The notes: generated by a model from the sequence alone, not told the origin. Numbered from the stretch's first letter, positions 1-10,037 are shown. The stretch: 64,000 bases of DNA from Mangrovibacterium lignilyticum (GCF_010882175.1 NZ_WKLH01000002.1:372001-436000), one strand, 5' to 3'. A program made the numbers and translations.

Positions 1-1
1 A

Positions 2-1006
2 TTTTTGATGTTTCTTTTTTCTTCCTGTGCATCATCGTATAAAAATTTGCTGATTGAGACGGCTCGTCCATCCTCTCATATGCTCCCTGATGATATTAAC
101 AGTTTGACTTTAGTCAACCGGGGAATAACGGGCGACTTTCAAAACTTTGAGGCTGATAGTTTGCAACAATTTTTCTATTCCCGTGGTTTTGATTATAATT
201 CAGTAGTGCTGGATAGTATGGCTGCTGATACTACGCTGAAAGCATTAGGAGAATTACTGTTTGAGTCTGGCAGGTATGATGTGGTAATTCCGGAAGAAAG
301 ATACCTGGATCGGAATAAGGCATTCTATTTAATGCCTGAAAAGCTGGATTGGGACGAAGTCTCAGAAATGTGCAATACATTCGATACCGACGCTCTGCTG
401 GTTATTGAGCGCTATTACAATAAAATAATGACCAAATATAAAGTGTACGCGTCTCCTGATGGAACACCTCAATATGCATCTGCCTCAATTGATTCGAAGT
501 ACGATGCAGTGGTCAAGATATATGATCCTGCCCGAAAAGAGATTATTCGTCAGCTGGTGGTTGACGATACAATATCCTGGCAGGACGCTGATTCATCAAC
601 GAAAGCCCTTTTTTCGCGTTTACCAAAAATTAAAGACTGTTTGATCCAGACTGGTATTCAGGTTGCCTTGGAAATAGACAGTCATCTGTCACCTAGTTGG
701 GTTAAAGAAAACCGTATTTTCTTTCTAATTGAAGATGGCGACGCTTCACGCATAAATAAACTGGCTGAAGAGCATAACTGGCAAGGTGCCTATGACTATT
801 GGCTTTCATACTCCAATTCCGACAAAAAAGCAATAAAAAGCAAAGCTGAATTTAACTTATCCCTAGCCTCCGAAATGTTGGGTGACCTGGATTCAGCAGT
901 TGAATGGGCAAACAAATCGTATTACACGAAATACATGCAGCAAACCCAAAACTATTTACTGAAACTGAAGCAACGACAAGAAGTACTGGAGCGATTCCAA
1001 AAATAA
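2..1006 (+). CDS. Lipoprotein, DUF6340-like, 5' end outside the window
   Basis: The reading frame is open to the window edge and begins inside a hydrophobic stretch ending in FLFSSC, which looks like the end of a lipoprotein signal peptide with its lipobox cysteine. The real start therefore probably lies a few codons upstream, so the gene is 5' partial. The rest is a soluble domain of about 310 residues. The C-terminal part (WQGAYDYWLSYSN and ESMLGDLDSAVEWANKS-like segments) resembles two helical TPR-like repeats. The overall pattern matches what I recall of DUF6340, a Bacteroidota lipoprotein family of unknown function. It converges on lgt with a 13-bp gap. The family assignment is from memory and the function is unknown. 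Confidence 0.75.
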   Translation, partial: FLMFLFSSCASSYKNLLIETARPSSHMLPDDINSLTLVNRGITGDFQNFEADSLQQFFYSRGFDYNSVVLDSMAADTTLKALGELLFESGRYDVVIPEERYLDRNKAFYLMPEKLDWDEVSEMCNTFDTDALLVIERYYNKIMTKYKVYASPDGTPQYASASIDSKYDAVVKIYDPARKEIIRQLVVDDTISWQDADSSTKALFSRLPKIKDCLIQTGIQVALEIDSHLSPSWVKENRIFFLIEDGDASRINKLAEEHNWQGAYDYWLSYSNSDKKAIKSKAEFNLSLASEMLGDLDSAVEWANKSYYTKYMQQTQNYLLKLKQRQEVLERFQK

Positions 1007-1019
1007 ATAGCAAAAACTA

Positions 1020-1841
1020 TTAATTCTTTGCAGCCGGATAATTGACTTCCGGCTTTTTTATTGCTCTAAAAATCAGATAAAGACCACCAATTATAAAAGG
1101 GATACTCAGAATTTGCCCCATATTTAAAGCCATTCCAGCCTCAAACGCTTCCTGATCCTCTTTGATAAACTCGATTAAAAAGCGAGAGCAGAAAACCAAG
1201 ACAAAGAACAGTCCGACAATGAAGCCTTCGTTCTTTCTAAGATTGGTTTTAAAGAAGATATAAATTAGCAAACCGAACGTAAAAAGGTAGGATAAGGATT
1301 CGTAGATTTGAGTTGGGTGCTTGGCAACTGTTTCTCCGTTGTGTTCAAAAATGAATCCCCAAGGCAAGTTTGTTGCCACACCATAGATTTCTGAATTCAT
1401 CAGGTTACCTAAGCGAATCATAGACGCAACCAAAGCTGTTGGCACAACTACACGGTCCAACACCCACAGCACTGACCGTTTCGATACTTTACGGCTCCAG
1501 AAAAACAAAGCAATGAAAATCCCCAGTGCCCCGCCGTGACTGGCCAATCCACCGTGCCAAACTTTAATGATTTCAGCCGGATGCTGAGAGTAATAGTCCC
1601 ATCCGTAAAAGAAAACATGCCCTAATCGAGCACCAATAACAGTGGCTACCAACATGTAAATAAACAAGCTCTCCAACCACTTTTCATTTGATTTTTCAAA
1701 CTTGAACATCTTCTCAACGATGTTGTAACCAATCAAAAAACCACTGGCAAAGAGCAATCCGTACCAACGTACAGAAAGCGATCCGATATGAAAAATTTCA
1801 GGATTGACGTTCCAGTGAATGAAAGCTAATGTCGATTGCAT
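1020..1841 (-). CDS. lgt: Prolipoprotein diacylglyceryl transferase
   Basis: This is an inner-membrane enzyme of 273 residues that transfers diacylglycerol from phosphatidylglycerol to the lipobox cysteine of prolipoproteins, the first step of lipoprotein maturation. The sequence is polytopic. It carries the family signature GGLASHGGALG, holding the conserved His, then RLGNLMNSEIYG with the conserved Arg, and HPTQIYESL. Length fits the family (about 260-290). It is read in the same direction as secA upstream, with an 89-bp gap containing a terminator, so it probably has its own promoter. Many lipoproteins in this window, such as the kelch, DUF4270 and SPOR proteins, would be its substrates. 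Confidence 0.96.
   Translation of the reverse strand: MQSTLAFIHWNVNPEIFHIGSLSVRWYGLLFASGFLIGYNIVEKMFKFEKSNEKWLESLFIYMLVATVIGARLGHVFFYGWDYYSQHPAEIIKVWHGGLASHGGALGIFIALFFWSRKVSKRSVLWVLDRVVVPTALVASMIRLGNLMNSEIYGVATNLPWGFIFEHNGETVAKHPTQIYESLSYLFTFGLLIYIFFKTNLRKNEGFIVGLFFVLVFCSRFLIEFIKEDQEAFEAGMALNMGQILSIPFIIGGLYLIFRAIKKPEVNYPAAKN
1032..1059 (+). terminator. Rho-independent terminator of the upstream lipoprotein gene, inside the lgt 3' end
   Basis: AGCCGG (1032-1037) pairs with CCGGCT (1049-1054) and is followed by six T on the plus strand. It lies within the last codons of the convergent lgt gene, so these bases also encode the Lgt C-terminus. Confidence 0.6.
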
Positions 1842-1903
1842 TTTCCGGAGTTTGTAATTTTGTCTGTTACCACAGACTTAAAAATTTTGATTACTATAAA
1901 GCT

Positions 1904-1936
1904 AAAAAAAGAATAAGTAGCCGAAGCTACTTATTC
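1904..1936 (-). terminator. Rho-independent terminator overlapping the secA stop codon
   Basis: An 11-bp perfect stem (1911-1921 with 1926-1936) closes a TTCG tetraloop as read on the minus strand and is followed by seven T (plus-strand A at 1904-1910). The secA stop codon at 1931-1933 lies inside the upstream arm. Confidence 0.9.
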
Positions 1937-4900
1937 CAATCCTTTACCGTGACAACTCTTATATTTTTTACCACTTCCACAAGGACAAGGATCGTTACGA
2001 CCGACCTTCTTCTCGACTCTAACAGGCTGAACCTTTTGTGGTTCTTTATGTTCCTGTTGGCGACCGGAACCAAGCTCCGGAACTTCCGATTTTTGAGTCG
2101 AGTACTTACTCATATCCGTCCGCCGTGCAGCTTCTGCTTCACGCACCTGGTTCGGATCAGAGATCGGAATGTGACCTTTCATTAAAGTGGATACAATGTC
2201 TTTATTGACCTTCTGAATCATCTCTTTGAACAGGTTAAACGATTCAAACTTATAGATCAGAAGTGGATCTTTTTGCTCATATGCAGCATTTTGCACCGAT
2301 TGTTTCAAATCGTCCATTTCACGAAGTTGCTCTTTCCACGATTCATCAATCGTTGCCAAAACAATTTGTTTCTGATACGATTTCACCAATTCTTTGCCTT
2401 TGTTGCTGTATGCTTTCTCTAGGTTGGTTACGATTTGGAAAATTCGCTTACCATCAGAGATTGGCACTACAATATTTTGGTACAAATGCGATTTGGTTTC
2501 ATATACATCCTTAATAACCGGGAAAGCTTGTTTTGAGATAGTTTCCACCTTCCGGGTGTAAGAATTGATCATTGCATGATAAATGCGGTCCACAATTTCA
2601 TCGGGGTTCAATTGTTTGAATTCATCCTCTGAAATCGGAGAACCTATGGACATTAAACGCATCAACTCCATATTGAAGTCTTCGAAATCGCCCTCGTAGT
2701 ACTCATTCACTAAAGCTTCCAGTGAATCGTACATCATGTTCAGCAGGTCAACCTCCAAACGTTCACCATACAATGCGTGACGACGTTTTTTATAAATTAC
2801 CTCGCGCTGTGAATTCATCACATCATCGTATTCCAGCAGACGCTTACGGATACCGAAGTTGTTCTCTTCAACTTTTTTCTGTGCCCGTTCAATCGATTTG
2901 GTAATCATGGAATGCTGGATAACCTCGCCTTCCTCCAAACCTAAACGGTCCATAATTCCTGTGATACGATCCGAGTTGAAAAGGCGCATCAAATCGTCTT
3001 CCAACGAAACGAAGAATTGCGAAGACCCCGGATCTCCTTGACGTCCGGCACGACCGCGCAGCTGTCGGTCAACGCGCCGAGAGTCGTGACGTTCGGTACC
3101 AATAATCGCCAATCCACCGGCTTTTTTTACCTCAGTAGTCAACTTGATGTCGGTACCACGACCAGCCATATTAGTCGCAATGGTTACCATTCCTTGTTTA
3201 CCGGCATCGGCAACAATGTCTGCCTCGCGGGCGTGCAGTTTCGCATTCAGCACGTTGTGCTTGATCCCGCGAATCTTCAACATCCGGCTCAGTAATTCAG
3301 AGATTTCTACAGAAGTTGTACCAACCAATACAGGACGACCAGCTTGATTCAATTCAACAATCTCCAATATTACCGCGTTATATTTTTCACGTTTGGTTTT
3401 ATAAACCTTATCATTCCAGTCGTTACGAACAATCGGGCGGTTTGTAGGAATAACCACAACATCCAACTTGTAGATGTCCCAGAATTCTCCTGCTTCAGTC
3501 TCCGCAGTACCTGTCATACCGCCCAGTTTGTGATACATCCGGAAATAGTTTTGAAGGGTCACTGTCGCAAATGTTTGCGTGGCCGCTTCAACTTTTACCC
3601 GTTCTTTCGCTTCAATTGCCTGATGCAATCCATCCGAATAACGGCGGCCTTCCATGATACGACCTGTTTGCTCGTCAACAATTTTCACTTTGTTGTCAAT
3701 TACCACATATTCCACGTCTTTCTCAAACATGGCGTAGGCTTTCAACAACTGGTTGATGGTATGGACACGTTCTGATTTTACAGCATAATTCTGCAGCAAA
3801 ATGTCCTTCTTTTCAATCTTTTCTTCGCTACCTAAATCGGCGTCGTTTTCAATTTCAGCAACTGAAGAACCCACATCTGGTAAAATAAAGAATTCAGGAT
3901 CTTCAACATCTGACGATATTAAGTCAATCCCTTTATCAGTTAACTCAACCGAGTTTTGTTTTTCGTCAATTATAAAGAAAAGAGGATCGGTTACAACATG
4001 CATATTCTTGCTATTGTCCTGCATGTAATAATTCTCAGTCTTCTGCATCACTGCTTTGATGCCCTCTTCGCTCAAAAACTTAATCAACGATTTCGTTTTC
4101 GGCATCCCTTTCTGGGCTCGCAGCAATTGCATTGCTCCTTCTTCTTTTTCATCTTTTGTAGCGTCTGCTTTGTTGAGCAAACGTTTTGCGTCAGTCAAAC
4201 ATTGAGTTGTGTAATTGCGCTGTGCTGCGACTAAACGCTCCACCCGCGGCATTAACTCTTCAAATTTTTGATTGTCACCTTTGGGAACCGGACCGGAAAT
4301 GATCAACGGTGTACGAGCATCATCAATCAACACGGAGTCAACCTCGTCGACAATGGCATAATGATGTTTGCGTTGAACCAGGTCGCGTGGGTTAATCGCC
4401 ATATTATCACGCAGATAATCGAAACCAAATTCGTTATTGGTACCATAAGTGATATCCGCATTGTAAGCTTTCCGGCGAGCATCGGAGTTTGGCTGGTGTT
4501 TATCAATGCAATCGATACTTAAACCGTGGAACTCAAAGATTGGTCCCATCCATTCCGAGTCACGTTTTGCCAGGTAGTCGTTTACAGTTACCACATGTAC
4601 GCCTCTTCCTGCTAATGCATTCAAAAATACGGGCAGTGTAGCAACCAATGTTTTACCTTCACCTGTGGCCATCTCCGCAATTTTCCCTGAGTGCAGAACA
4701 ATACCACCAACAAGTTGTACATCATAGTGTATCATTTGCCAGGTAATTTCCGTTCCGCCGGCAATCCAGGAGTTATACCAAATAGCTTTCTCCCCGTCAA
4801 TTTCAACATTGTCCTTTGCAGCAGCTGTGTCGCGGTCAAAATCGTTCGCCTGAACGACTATTTTTTCATTTTCCGTAAAACGCTTGGCTGTTTCTTTTAT

Positions 4901-5242
4901 AACAGAAAAAGCAGCAGGAAGTATTTCATCTAAAACTTCTTCAATCTTAAGGTCAATCTGTTCTTCCAGTTTATCAACTCGTTGATAAAGTTGTTCACTT
5001 TCCTGGATGTCGGCATCCTCAGCTTGAGCTTTTAACGAAGCAATTTCATCTTCTTCCGGCTTGATCCGCTCTTTTAAAGTATTCTTTAATTTCTCGGATT
5101 CTGCTCTAAGCTCATCATTGGAGAGCTGGGTGATCCGGGCATATTCTATTTTGATATTCTCAAGAATCGGAGTGATTTCTTTAATATCCCGGTCTGATTT
5201 GTTCCCCAGAAATTTTCCAAGGATTTTACTGATAAAGGCCAT
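1931..5242 (-). CDS. secA: Preprotein translocase ATPase SecA
   Basis: SecA is the peripheral membrane ATPase that drives unfolded preproteins through SecYEG. The 1103-residue product has Walker A ([13 protein letters not shown]), the [15 protein letters not shown] segment, the motor motifs [12 protein letters not shown] and [17 protein letters not shown], a helical scaffold/wing region, and a C-terminal zinc-binding SEC-C tail ([15 protein letters not shown]). It is about 200 residues longer than E. coli SecA. The extra length lies in insertions and a long linker before the tail, as is usual in Bacteroidota. It starts at an ATG followed by [11 protein letters not shown] strong terminator overlaps its stop codon, so it is probably transcribed alone. 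Confidence 0.98.
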   Translation of the reverse strand: MAFISKILGKFLGNKSDRDIKEITPILENIKIEYARITQLSNDELRAESEKLKNTLKERIKPEEDEIASLKAQAEDADIQESEQLYQRVDKLEEQIDLKIEEVLDEILPAAFSVIKETAKRFTENEKIVVQANDFDRDTAAAKDNVEIDGEKAIWYNSWIAGGTEITWQMIHYDVQLVGGIVLHSGKIAEMATGEGKTLVATLPVFLNALAGRGVHVVTVNDYLAKRDSEWMGPIFEFHGLSIDCIDKHQPNSDARRKAYNADITYGTNNEFGFDYLRDNMAINPRDLVQRKHHYAIVDEVDSVLIDDARTPLIISGPVPKGDNQKFEELMPRVERLVAAQRNYTTQCLTDAKRLLNKADATKDEKEEGAMQLLRAQKGMPKTKSLIKFLSEEGIKAVMQKTENYYMQDNSKNMHVVTDPLFFIIDEKQNSVELTDKGIDLISSDVEDPEFFILPDVGSSVAEIENDADLGSEEKIEKKDILLQNYAVKSERVHTINQLLKAYAMFEKDVEYVVIDNKVKIVDEQTGRIMEGRRYSDGLHQAIEAKERVKVEAATQTFATVTLQNYFRMYHKLGGMTGTAETEAGEFWDIYKLDVVVIPTNRPIVRNDWNDKVYKTKREKYNAVILEIVELNQAGRPVLVGTTSVEISELLSRMLKIRGIKHNVLNAKLHAREADIVADAGKQGMVTIATNMAGRGTDIKLTTEVKKAGGLAIIGTERHDSRRVDRQLRGRAGRQGDPGSSQFFVSLEDDLMRLFNSDRITGIMDRLGLEEGEVIQHSMITKSIERAQKKVEENNFGIRKRLLEYDDVMNSQREVIYKKRRHALYGERLEVDLLNMMYDSLEALVNEYYEGDFEDFNMELMRLMSIGSPISEDEFKQLNPDEIVDRIYHAMINSYTRKVETISKQAFPVIKDVYETKSHLYQNIVVPISDGKRIFQIVTNLEKAYSNKGKELVKSYQKQIVLATIDESWKEQLREMDDLKQSVQNAAYEQKDPLLIYKFESFNLFKEMIQKVNKDIVSTLMKGHIPISDPNQVREAEAARRTDMSKYSTQKSEVPELGSGRQQEHKEPQKVQPVRVEKKVGRNDPCPCGSGKKYKSCHGKGLE

Positions 5243-5477
5243 TCTATTTAATTTTTCGTATAATTCTACTTAACTGCCCACAAAAGTAATTATAATGAAT
5301 TACGATACTTATTGGCGGGTTCTTTTTTTTCAATAATAATCATGCCATTTCGGAAAGCCCTAAATATAGAGACAGAATTACATATTCCCGAATTTTTAGT
5401 GACATAAAAGCAGCTTTGTTAGGTGTTTGGCAAATAGGTGGAAAGCTCTATTTTTGTCTTTTCCGAGATTAAAAAAT

Positions 5478-5660
5478 ATGACTGAGAATTTCCAGAAAAA
5501 ATGCTTCGTGTGCGAAGAGCCTGTTAATGAAGGCTGTTCAAAAAATATCGAGATTAATCTTCCAGTGTGTGAAAACTGCAGGGGAACTGAAAACGAGAAA
5601 AAAGCAGTAAAAGATTTGCAGGAAGGAATGGCAGACGGATTTGTATGCGGGTGTATCTAA
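5478..5660 (+). CDS. 60-residue cysteine-rich protein, possible zinc ribbon
   Basis: Starting from the ATG at 5478, the frame gives 60 residues with seven cysteines: a CFVC pair near residues 9-12, C20, a CENC pair at 31-34, and a terminal CGC. Two CxxC knuckles about 20 residues apart suggest a small zinc-binding fold (inference). The longer frame beginning at 5427 adds 17 residues with no clear merit. The gene stands alone between secA (divergent) and an unknown secreted protein (convergent). I do not recognise a family. Confidence 0.6.
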   Translation: MTENFQKKCFVCEEPVNEGCSKNIEINLPVCENCRGTENEKKAVKDLQEGMADGFVCGCI

Positions 5661-5669
5661 AATAAAGTA

Positions 5670-5695
5670 GCCGCTTTCAGGGGGACGAAAGCGGC
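5670..5695 (-). terminator. Hairpin between convergent small genes, weak terminator
   Basis: GCCGCTTTC (5670-5678) pairs with GAAAGCGGC (5687-5695). Read on the minus strand it is followed by a T-rich but interrupted tract (TACTTTATTTTA), so it may end the 5729-6199 transcript. Confidence 0.45.
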
Positions 5696-5728
5696 ACTCG
5701 AATTGATAAAATTTAATTATTAAAACGG

Positions 5729-6199
5729 CTAATTCAACAAATGTTGATAGCTGGGATTTACCAGATCAGGCAGAAAACCTGCGATTAGAGCCAAAGCTCG
5801 TTGATCATCAACCTTATCCGGAGTCAGGATACGCTGTTTCGAAAGTTCTGTTTCATTTAATATAGCACGAGTCAATTCAACGGGGAACATCCTTTCTGAA
5901 GATTTTACCATACGGGCACCAAAACCTTTTTTTGTACATTCATAAACCACTTCAAAATGATCGCCACGAACGACGTAGGTTTTACAGTGTTTTCCGTTTT
6001 TAAATGAAATAACGATGGGGCTTTCATCGGTAGCATAAGCTAACCGCCAGGCTTTATCAACTCCCTGAATGAGATTTGCCTGCTCCATGGGCTCAATTGT
6101 GTAATCATCATAAGTACGATTACCACTTGCTGCACTCAACGACAAACTTAGACTCAGCAAAACAACTACTGTTGCAAATTGGAAGATTCTGTTTTTCAT
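5729..6199 (-). CDS. Secreted protein of unknown function
   Basis: The product has 156 residues. A Sec signal peptide is clear (KNR, then a Leu/Ser-rich hydrophobic core ending near SLSAASG, residues 1-26). The mature part of about 130 residues has two cysteines (KHCKTY and VYECTKK) that could form a disulphide in the periplasm, and no repeats or membrane segments. I do not recognise the family. It lies alone, upstream of (in its own reading direction) a weak hairpin, with nothing around it that suggests a role. Confidence 0.7.
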   Translation of the reverse strand: MKNRIFQFATVVVLLSLSLSLSAASGNRTYDDYTIEPMEQANLIQGVDKAWRLAYATDESPIVISFKNGKHCKTYVVRGDHFEVVYECTKKGFGARMVKSSERMFPVELTRAILNETELSKQRILTPDKVDDQRALALIAGFLPDLVNPSYQHLLN

Positions 6200-6393
6200 G
6201 ACTGTTCGTTTTAAATGTTTAATTTCTGAAATTGTTTTCTAATTGATCTCTTGTAGTTTGCTTCTCACCTTTAGTAGACGATCAGAAAATCAAATAATTA
6301 CAGTCAGAACCTTCACTTTCGACAAACAAAGTCAGTCAACAGGTAAACGAGGCAAAATAATCTGTAAACAACAATTATGAATGAAAGAGAATG

Positions 6394-7551
6394 CTAAGAA
6401 TTGGTCGTTTGAAGACTTGATTGAAGGTATTTTTCCAATCGATTTAAGCCTTCGGTAATATTTTCGAGTGAGTTAGCGTAGGAAAAACGCAGATAGCCCT
6501 CGCCTCCTGGCCCGAAATCAATTCCCGGAGTTACTCCAACATGGGCTTTTTCTAGGATATCGAAGGCTAAATGATAGGAATCACTGGAGAGATGACTCGC
6601 ATCGACAAAGATGTAAAACGCACCGGTGGGTTCAACCGGAATGTTAAAGCCCAACTGCCTAAGCCTCTGAATCATAAACTTACGACGTTCATCGTAAACT
6701 TCGACCATTTCGGAAACAGCTTTAGCACCTTGCTTCAGTGCGGCAATTCCTCCTCTTTGAGCAGTAGAACTAGCGCAAATAAACAGGTTCTGCTGAATCT
6801 TCTGCAGGGTTCGGATATAAGGTTTGGGAGCAATTAAATAGCCCAGGCGCAAACCTGTCATCGCATAGCGCTTGGAAAAACCGTTCAAAACAAAAGCCTG
6901 ATCGGTAAATTCTAAGATGCTCCTCGCCTTTTGTCCGTAAACCAATCCGTGATAAATTTCATCTGAAATAATGGGTACATTCAGCGAAGCCATCATTTGA
7001 AGTGACTCATCTGTCAGCAAATTTCCCGTTGGATTCATCGGGCTATTGATAATGATCGCACGCGTTCGCTCATTAATTTTCGCGATAATATCTTCAGCAT
7101 GAAATTGGAAACCATCCAAGGGAGATACCGGTACACGAACGATTTTTGCTCCAATATAATGGATAAAATTGTCGTAACACGCATAGGCTGGATCAGAAAT
7201 AATCACTTCATCCCCGGTTTCACATAAAACAGAAAGTGCCATTAAAATAGCCGGCGAAGAGCCCGATGTTACAATGATTTGATCAGGATCTACAGTTACT
7301 CCATATTCCTGCTGATACTGATCGGCTATTGCTTGTCTCAACTCCGGATCGCCTAAACTGTGGGTGTAGTGCGTACGCCCACCATTTAAAGCATTGCAGA
7401 CGGCTTCTTTCACACATACCGGAATATCAAAGTCTGGCTCACCCACCTCGAGATGAATGATGCTCTTCCCTTCTTTTTCCATGGCGTGTGCTTTTTCAAG
7501 CACTTCCATTACAATAAATGGATTGATTTCTTTTACACGTGAAGCTGTCAT
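6394..7551 (-). CDS. PLP-dependent class I/II aminotransferase
   Basis: This is a fold-type I aminotransferase of 385 residues, the normal length for the AspB/AspC-like group. Visible features are the substrate/PLP-pocket segment HLEVGEPDFDIP near residue 35, GSSPAILMAL (phosphate-binding turn), NSPMNPTGNLL (Asn contacting the PLP ring), SDEIYHGLVYG, and the Schiff-base lysine in NGFSKRYAMTGLRLGY with the following Arg. The C-terminal FSYANS segment carries the conserved carboxylate-binding region. The substrate cannot be told from sequence alone. The gene is monocistronic by spacing, with 194 bp before the next gene on one side and 85 bp on the other. Confidence 0.9.
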   Translation of the reverse strand: MTASRVKEINPFIVMEVLEKAHAMEKEGKSIIHLEVGEPDFDIPVCVKEAVCNALNGGRTHYTHSLGDPELRQAIADQYQQEYGVTVDPDQIIVTSGSSPAILMALSVLCETGDEVIISDPAYACYDNFIHYIGAKIVRVPVSPLDGFQFHAEDIIAKINERTRAIIINSPMNPTGNLLTDESLQMMASLNVPIISDEIYHGLVYGQKARSILEFTDQAFVLNGFSKRYAMTGLRLGYLIAPKPYIRTLQKIQQNLFICASSTAQRGGIAALKQGAKAVSEMVEVYDERRKFMIQRLRQLGFNIPVEPTGAFYIFVDASHLSSDSYHLAFDILEKAHVGVTPGIDFGPGGEGYLRFSYANSLENITEGLNRLEKYLQSSLQTTNS

Positions 7552-7636
7552 GCGGATCCTTGGTTCGTGGAGCGAAAATACTGAACTTTATCAGTCAAAA
7601 CAAGATGAAACCTTCTGATTCTTTGTCAAAATTTCA

Positions 7637-8152
7637 TCAATAGCCGGAAGATTGATGATTAATCTGAATTCCTCCACCGATTCGGAATTTATCCGATACT
7701 TTATACTCCATATAAAAGTTAATCCCTTGAAAATTCATCTTGTTCGGATCAAAATTCAGAGGCGTTGGATTAAAAATAGAATTCGCAGAAAAACTACTTC
7801 CGCCAATTTTAAATTTGTCAGACAACCTATAAACTGCAGCAGAATTCAGCGAATAGCCCGAAATGAATGGATTTATCCAATAGGCATTTGTAAACGGATG
7901 GACTAAGCGTGAGTCAATGATTTGGGGAGTATTTATTTGAAGATCTAAAATATTGCTCTCTGCAAAATTTAGCTTCGGGGAAATCAATTCTGAGTTAACC
8001 GCACCAAAGATTGAATTGGCACTAAAATTAAATAATTCGTGGTATAAAAATTCGTACTCGGCTGGATCCGTTTCAAATACGATAGAATCGGATTGTGCGT
8101 AGGAACTCGCCCCAACCAAAAACAATAGAATCAGAAAAAGTAACTGTTTCAT
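7637..8152 (-). CDS. Secreted beta-rich protein, possible small outer-membrane protein
   Basis: The product has 171 residues, with a signal peptide (KQLLFLILLFLVGASSYAQ, cut after Ala-Gln). The mature part is rich in Ser, Asn and aromatic residues, and the hexapeptide SANSIF occurs twice (near residues 46 and 123). It ends with alternating segments such as YKVSDKFRIGGGIQIN that look like amphipathic outer-membrane strands. Its length allows only a small barrel or a fragment of one. No family is recognised. It is followed in the same direction by nothing closer than the aminotransferase 85 bp away. Confidence 0.65.
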   Translation of the reverse strand: MKQLLFLILLFLVGASSYAQSDSIVFETDPAEYEFLYHELFNFSANSIFGAVNSELISPKLNFAESNILDLQINTPQIIDSRLVHPFTNAYWINPFISGYSLNSAAVYRLSDKFKIGGSSFSANSIFNPTPLNFDPNKMNFQGINFYMEYKVSDKFRIGGGIQINHQSSGY

Positions 8153-8242
8153 TCTTCAAAAATAAACCTGATTTCTCGACTTTTGAAATTAAACAGCTAC
8201 TTTTTCCTATCTGCCAAACATTGACGTCGAAGAGAACCTTGT

Positions 8243-8824
8243 TTAAAGGAATTTAATCCCCAGAGTAATCATAAACAGGTTACTCTTCTCTTCGCTGCCG
8301 TTGCTGCTTGAGTGAATATCGCCAAAACTGTTTTCCATCCGGGCATCAAGCGACAGAAACAAAAAATCGACTCCTGCTCCGTATTGTATCCCAACATAGT
8401 TGTCTTTAATATTCTCGGGGTCAAAACTACCGCCACTGGTTTCTCCGTCTTTTTTGGTTACAAATGAGAATACAGGACCGGCGTTTAGGCGAACATTGAC
8501 TGAAGCAGCTTTAAAGACCTTGTACCCCAGTAAAACGGGAACATCAATGGTTTTCAGATCAAATGATTCGGTTGAACTAATTTCTTCCAGTTTACCGCCC
8601 TTTGAAGTAAAATAAGCTTCAGGCTGTATATACCAATCTTTCAAATTCACCCTGGCAAAAGCACCAACCAAAAAGTTACTAATGGAACCATCGTTAAACT
8701 GGTCCAAACTTGTTGTTATTTTTGACGAATTATAACCTGCTTTTAAGCCCAGGTTTATCGGAGAGCCGGCATAGGTTAATTGAAACGAAAGAAACAGGAT
8801 TCCTGCTAATAATAGTTTTCTCAT
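8243..8824 (-). CDS. Outer-membrane beta-barrel protein, PorT-like
   Basis: The product has 193 residues with a signal peptide (RKLLLAGILFLSFQLTYA) followed by GSPINLGLKAGYNSSKI, the typical opening of Bacteroidota small barrel proteins (OMP_b-brl_2 type). Alternating strands end in SLDARMENSFGDIH and a terminal LFMITLGIKFL, with a hydrophobic residue near the end as expected for barrel insertion. It is likely an eight-stranded barrel. Ligand and role are unknown. It lies 90 bp upstream of the other small secreted protein in the same direction, so the two may be co-transcribed. Confidence 0.8.
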   Translation of the reverse strand: MRKLLLAGILFLSFQLTYAGSPINLGLKAGYNSSKITTSLDQFNDGSISNFLVGAFARVNLKDWYIQPEAYFTSKGGKLEEISSTESFDLKTIDVPVLLGYKVFKAASVNVRLNAGPVFSFVTKKDGETSGGSFDPENIKDNYVGIQYGAGVDFLFLSLDARMENSFGDIHSSSNGSEEKSNLFMITLGIKFL

Positions 8825-8956
8825 GGCTTGAATTTTAGTTTTTTATGTATTATATAATCAGTAATTATAGGCTACTAAACTACAATTTCGGGTATTAAAT
8901 CCAATGTTCTTAACACCTGATGAATACAAACGGGGAACTAAAATAATTATTGCCAA

Positions 8957-9547
8957 TTACTGGTTCCAGACGAGATCGCAGGCATCAGCCGGCATCCAAT
9001 GCCTGTCTTTGCCATCCCACTTCACATTACAGCCGATTGGGTTGGTAACCGGCACAGAAACGGCCTTATCTGCAATCAATTCTTCCAAAGCCCGATCCAG
9101 GTCATTGACAGTCATTTTCGAGGTATCACGAGGACTGTCCACTGCCCGCCCAGTATAAACTAATTTTCGATCCTGATCAAAAACATAGAAATGAGGCGTA
9201 CGCAAAGCGCCATACGACAATGCAATATCCTGGCTTTCATCATATAAGTAAACCCATGGAAAATTGAATTCCTCCATTCGTTTTACCATATGCGGGAAAT
9301 CGTCATCCTGGTAAGTGTTTTTACTGTTTGAATTGATAGCGACAAAACCGACGCCTTGATCCTGAAATCTCAAAACCGTTTTGCGTGTGACTTCGTCACT
9401 TCCAATAACATACGGGCAGTGATTGCAGGTGAAGAAAATTACCAGAAAACGACTGTCCGAGAAACTATCGAGGGTATAATTTTTCCCGTCTGTTGCAGGC
9501 AAGTCAAACGGAATTGCCTTATCTCCAATTTTAAGTGTAAAACTCAT
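8957..9547 (-). CDS. Thioredoxin-fold redoxin with a CxxC active site
   Basis: The product has 196 residues without a signal peptide and is therefore cytoplasmic. It has the AhpC/TSA-redoxin layout: [19 protein letters not shown], then the active-site segment [10 protein letters not shown] with a CxxC pair, and a thioredoxin-like TPHFYVFDQ containing the cis-proline. This matches thioredoxin-family proteins with a CNHCP motif, common in Bacteroidota and cyanobacteria and usually annotated as thioredoxin family or peroxiredoxin-like. Two further cysteines near the C-terminus (IGCNVKW and DACDLV) could take part in thiol chemistry. The substrate is unknown. It appears monocistronic. Confidence 0.87.
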   Translation of the reverse strand: MSFTLKIGDKAIPFDLPATDGKNYTLDSFSDSRFLVIFFTCNHCPYVIGSDEVTRKTVLRFQDQGVGFVAINSNSKNTYQDDDFPHMVKRMEEFNFPWVYLYDESQDIALSYGALRTPHFYVFDQDRKLVYTGRAVDSPRDTSKMTVNDLDRALEELIADKAVSVPVTNPIGCNVKWDGKDRHWMPADACDLVWNQ

Positions 9548-9824
9548 AATCTAACTTTTTAAAGAATAACAACAGGAATATAATTTTGGTTGTCTCCTAT
9601 TCTTGTCTTCGGGATATCAAAAAGTATAAAACCGCGAAATATTGAAACCAAAATGTTAAGAATATTAAGCAAATGAGAAGAAAAACAACTAATTCTACCG
9701 TTTTAGGCTAAAAAAAACGCCATGGTATTGGAAAATAAAAAAAAAATCGAGTAGTTTGGGAAATATGAATTCTAATTCTCTAATTACTTTTTAAACTTCT
9801 GTAATCTAAGTTAATAGCTTAAAA

Positions 9825-10037
9825 ATGAAAACGAATAAGCCTTCAAAAAAGAATTTCAAGCATTCTGATATTGAGAAAACTGACATTGGTGGCCAAATTG
9901 GCAAGGGTGCTAAAAGAGACAAAAGCGGCAAAAAGCGTTTATCAATTTACGATGAATTCGAAGATGAAGATTATGATCTGACGAATTACAAACGCGAAGA
10001 CGACGATTTGTATGATGAAGAAGACGAAGAGTATTGA
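9825..10037 (+). CDS. Charge-polarised small protein of unknown function
   Basis: The product has 70 residues. The first half is Lys-rich (KTNKPSKKNFKHSD, then KGAKRDKSGKKR) and the last 25 residues are almost entirely acidic with tyrosines, ending DLYDEEDEEY. No signal peptide, membrane segment or cysteine is present, so it is probably a disordered cytoplasmic protein. It starts at an ATG after an AT-rich 277-bp gap and converges on the broken dehydrogenase gene with 24 bp between. The family is not recognised. The strong charge order argues against a chance frame, but expression is unproven. Confidence 0.55.
   Translation: MKTNKPSKKNFKHSDIEKTDIGGQIGKGAKRDKSGKKRLSIYDEFEDEDYDLTNYKREDDDLYDEEDEEY

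Noticed and set aside
1829-2185. Plus-strand open frame of 118 codons between lgt and secA
   Set aside because: Most of it is antisense to secA and it crosses the secA terminator; no family features.
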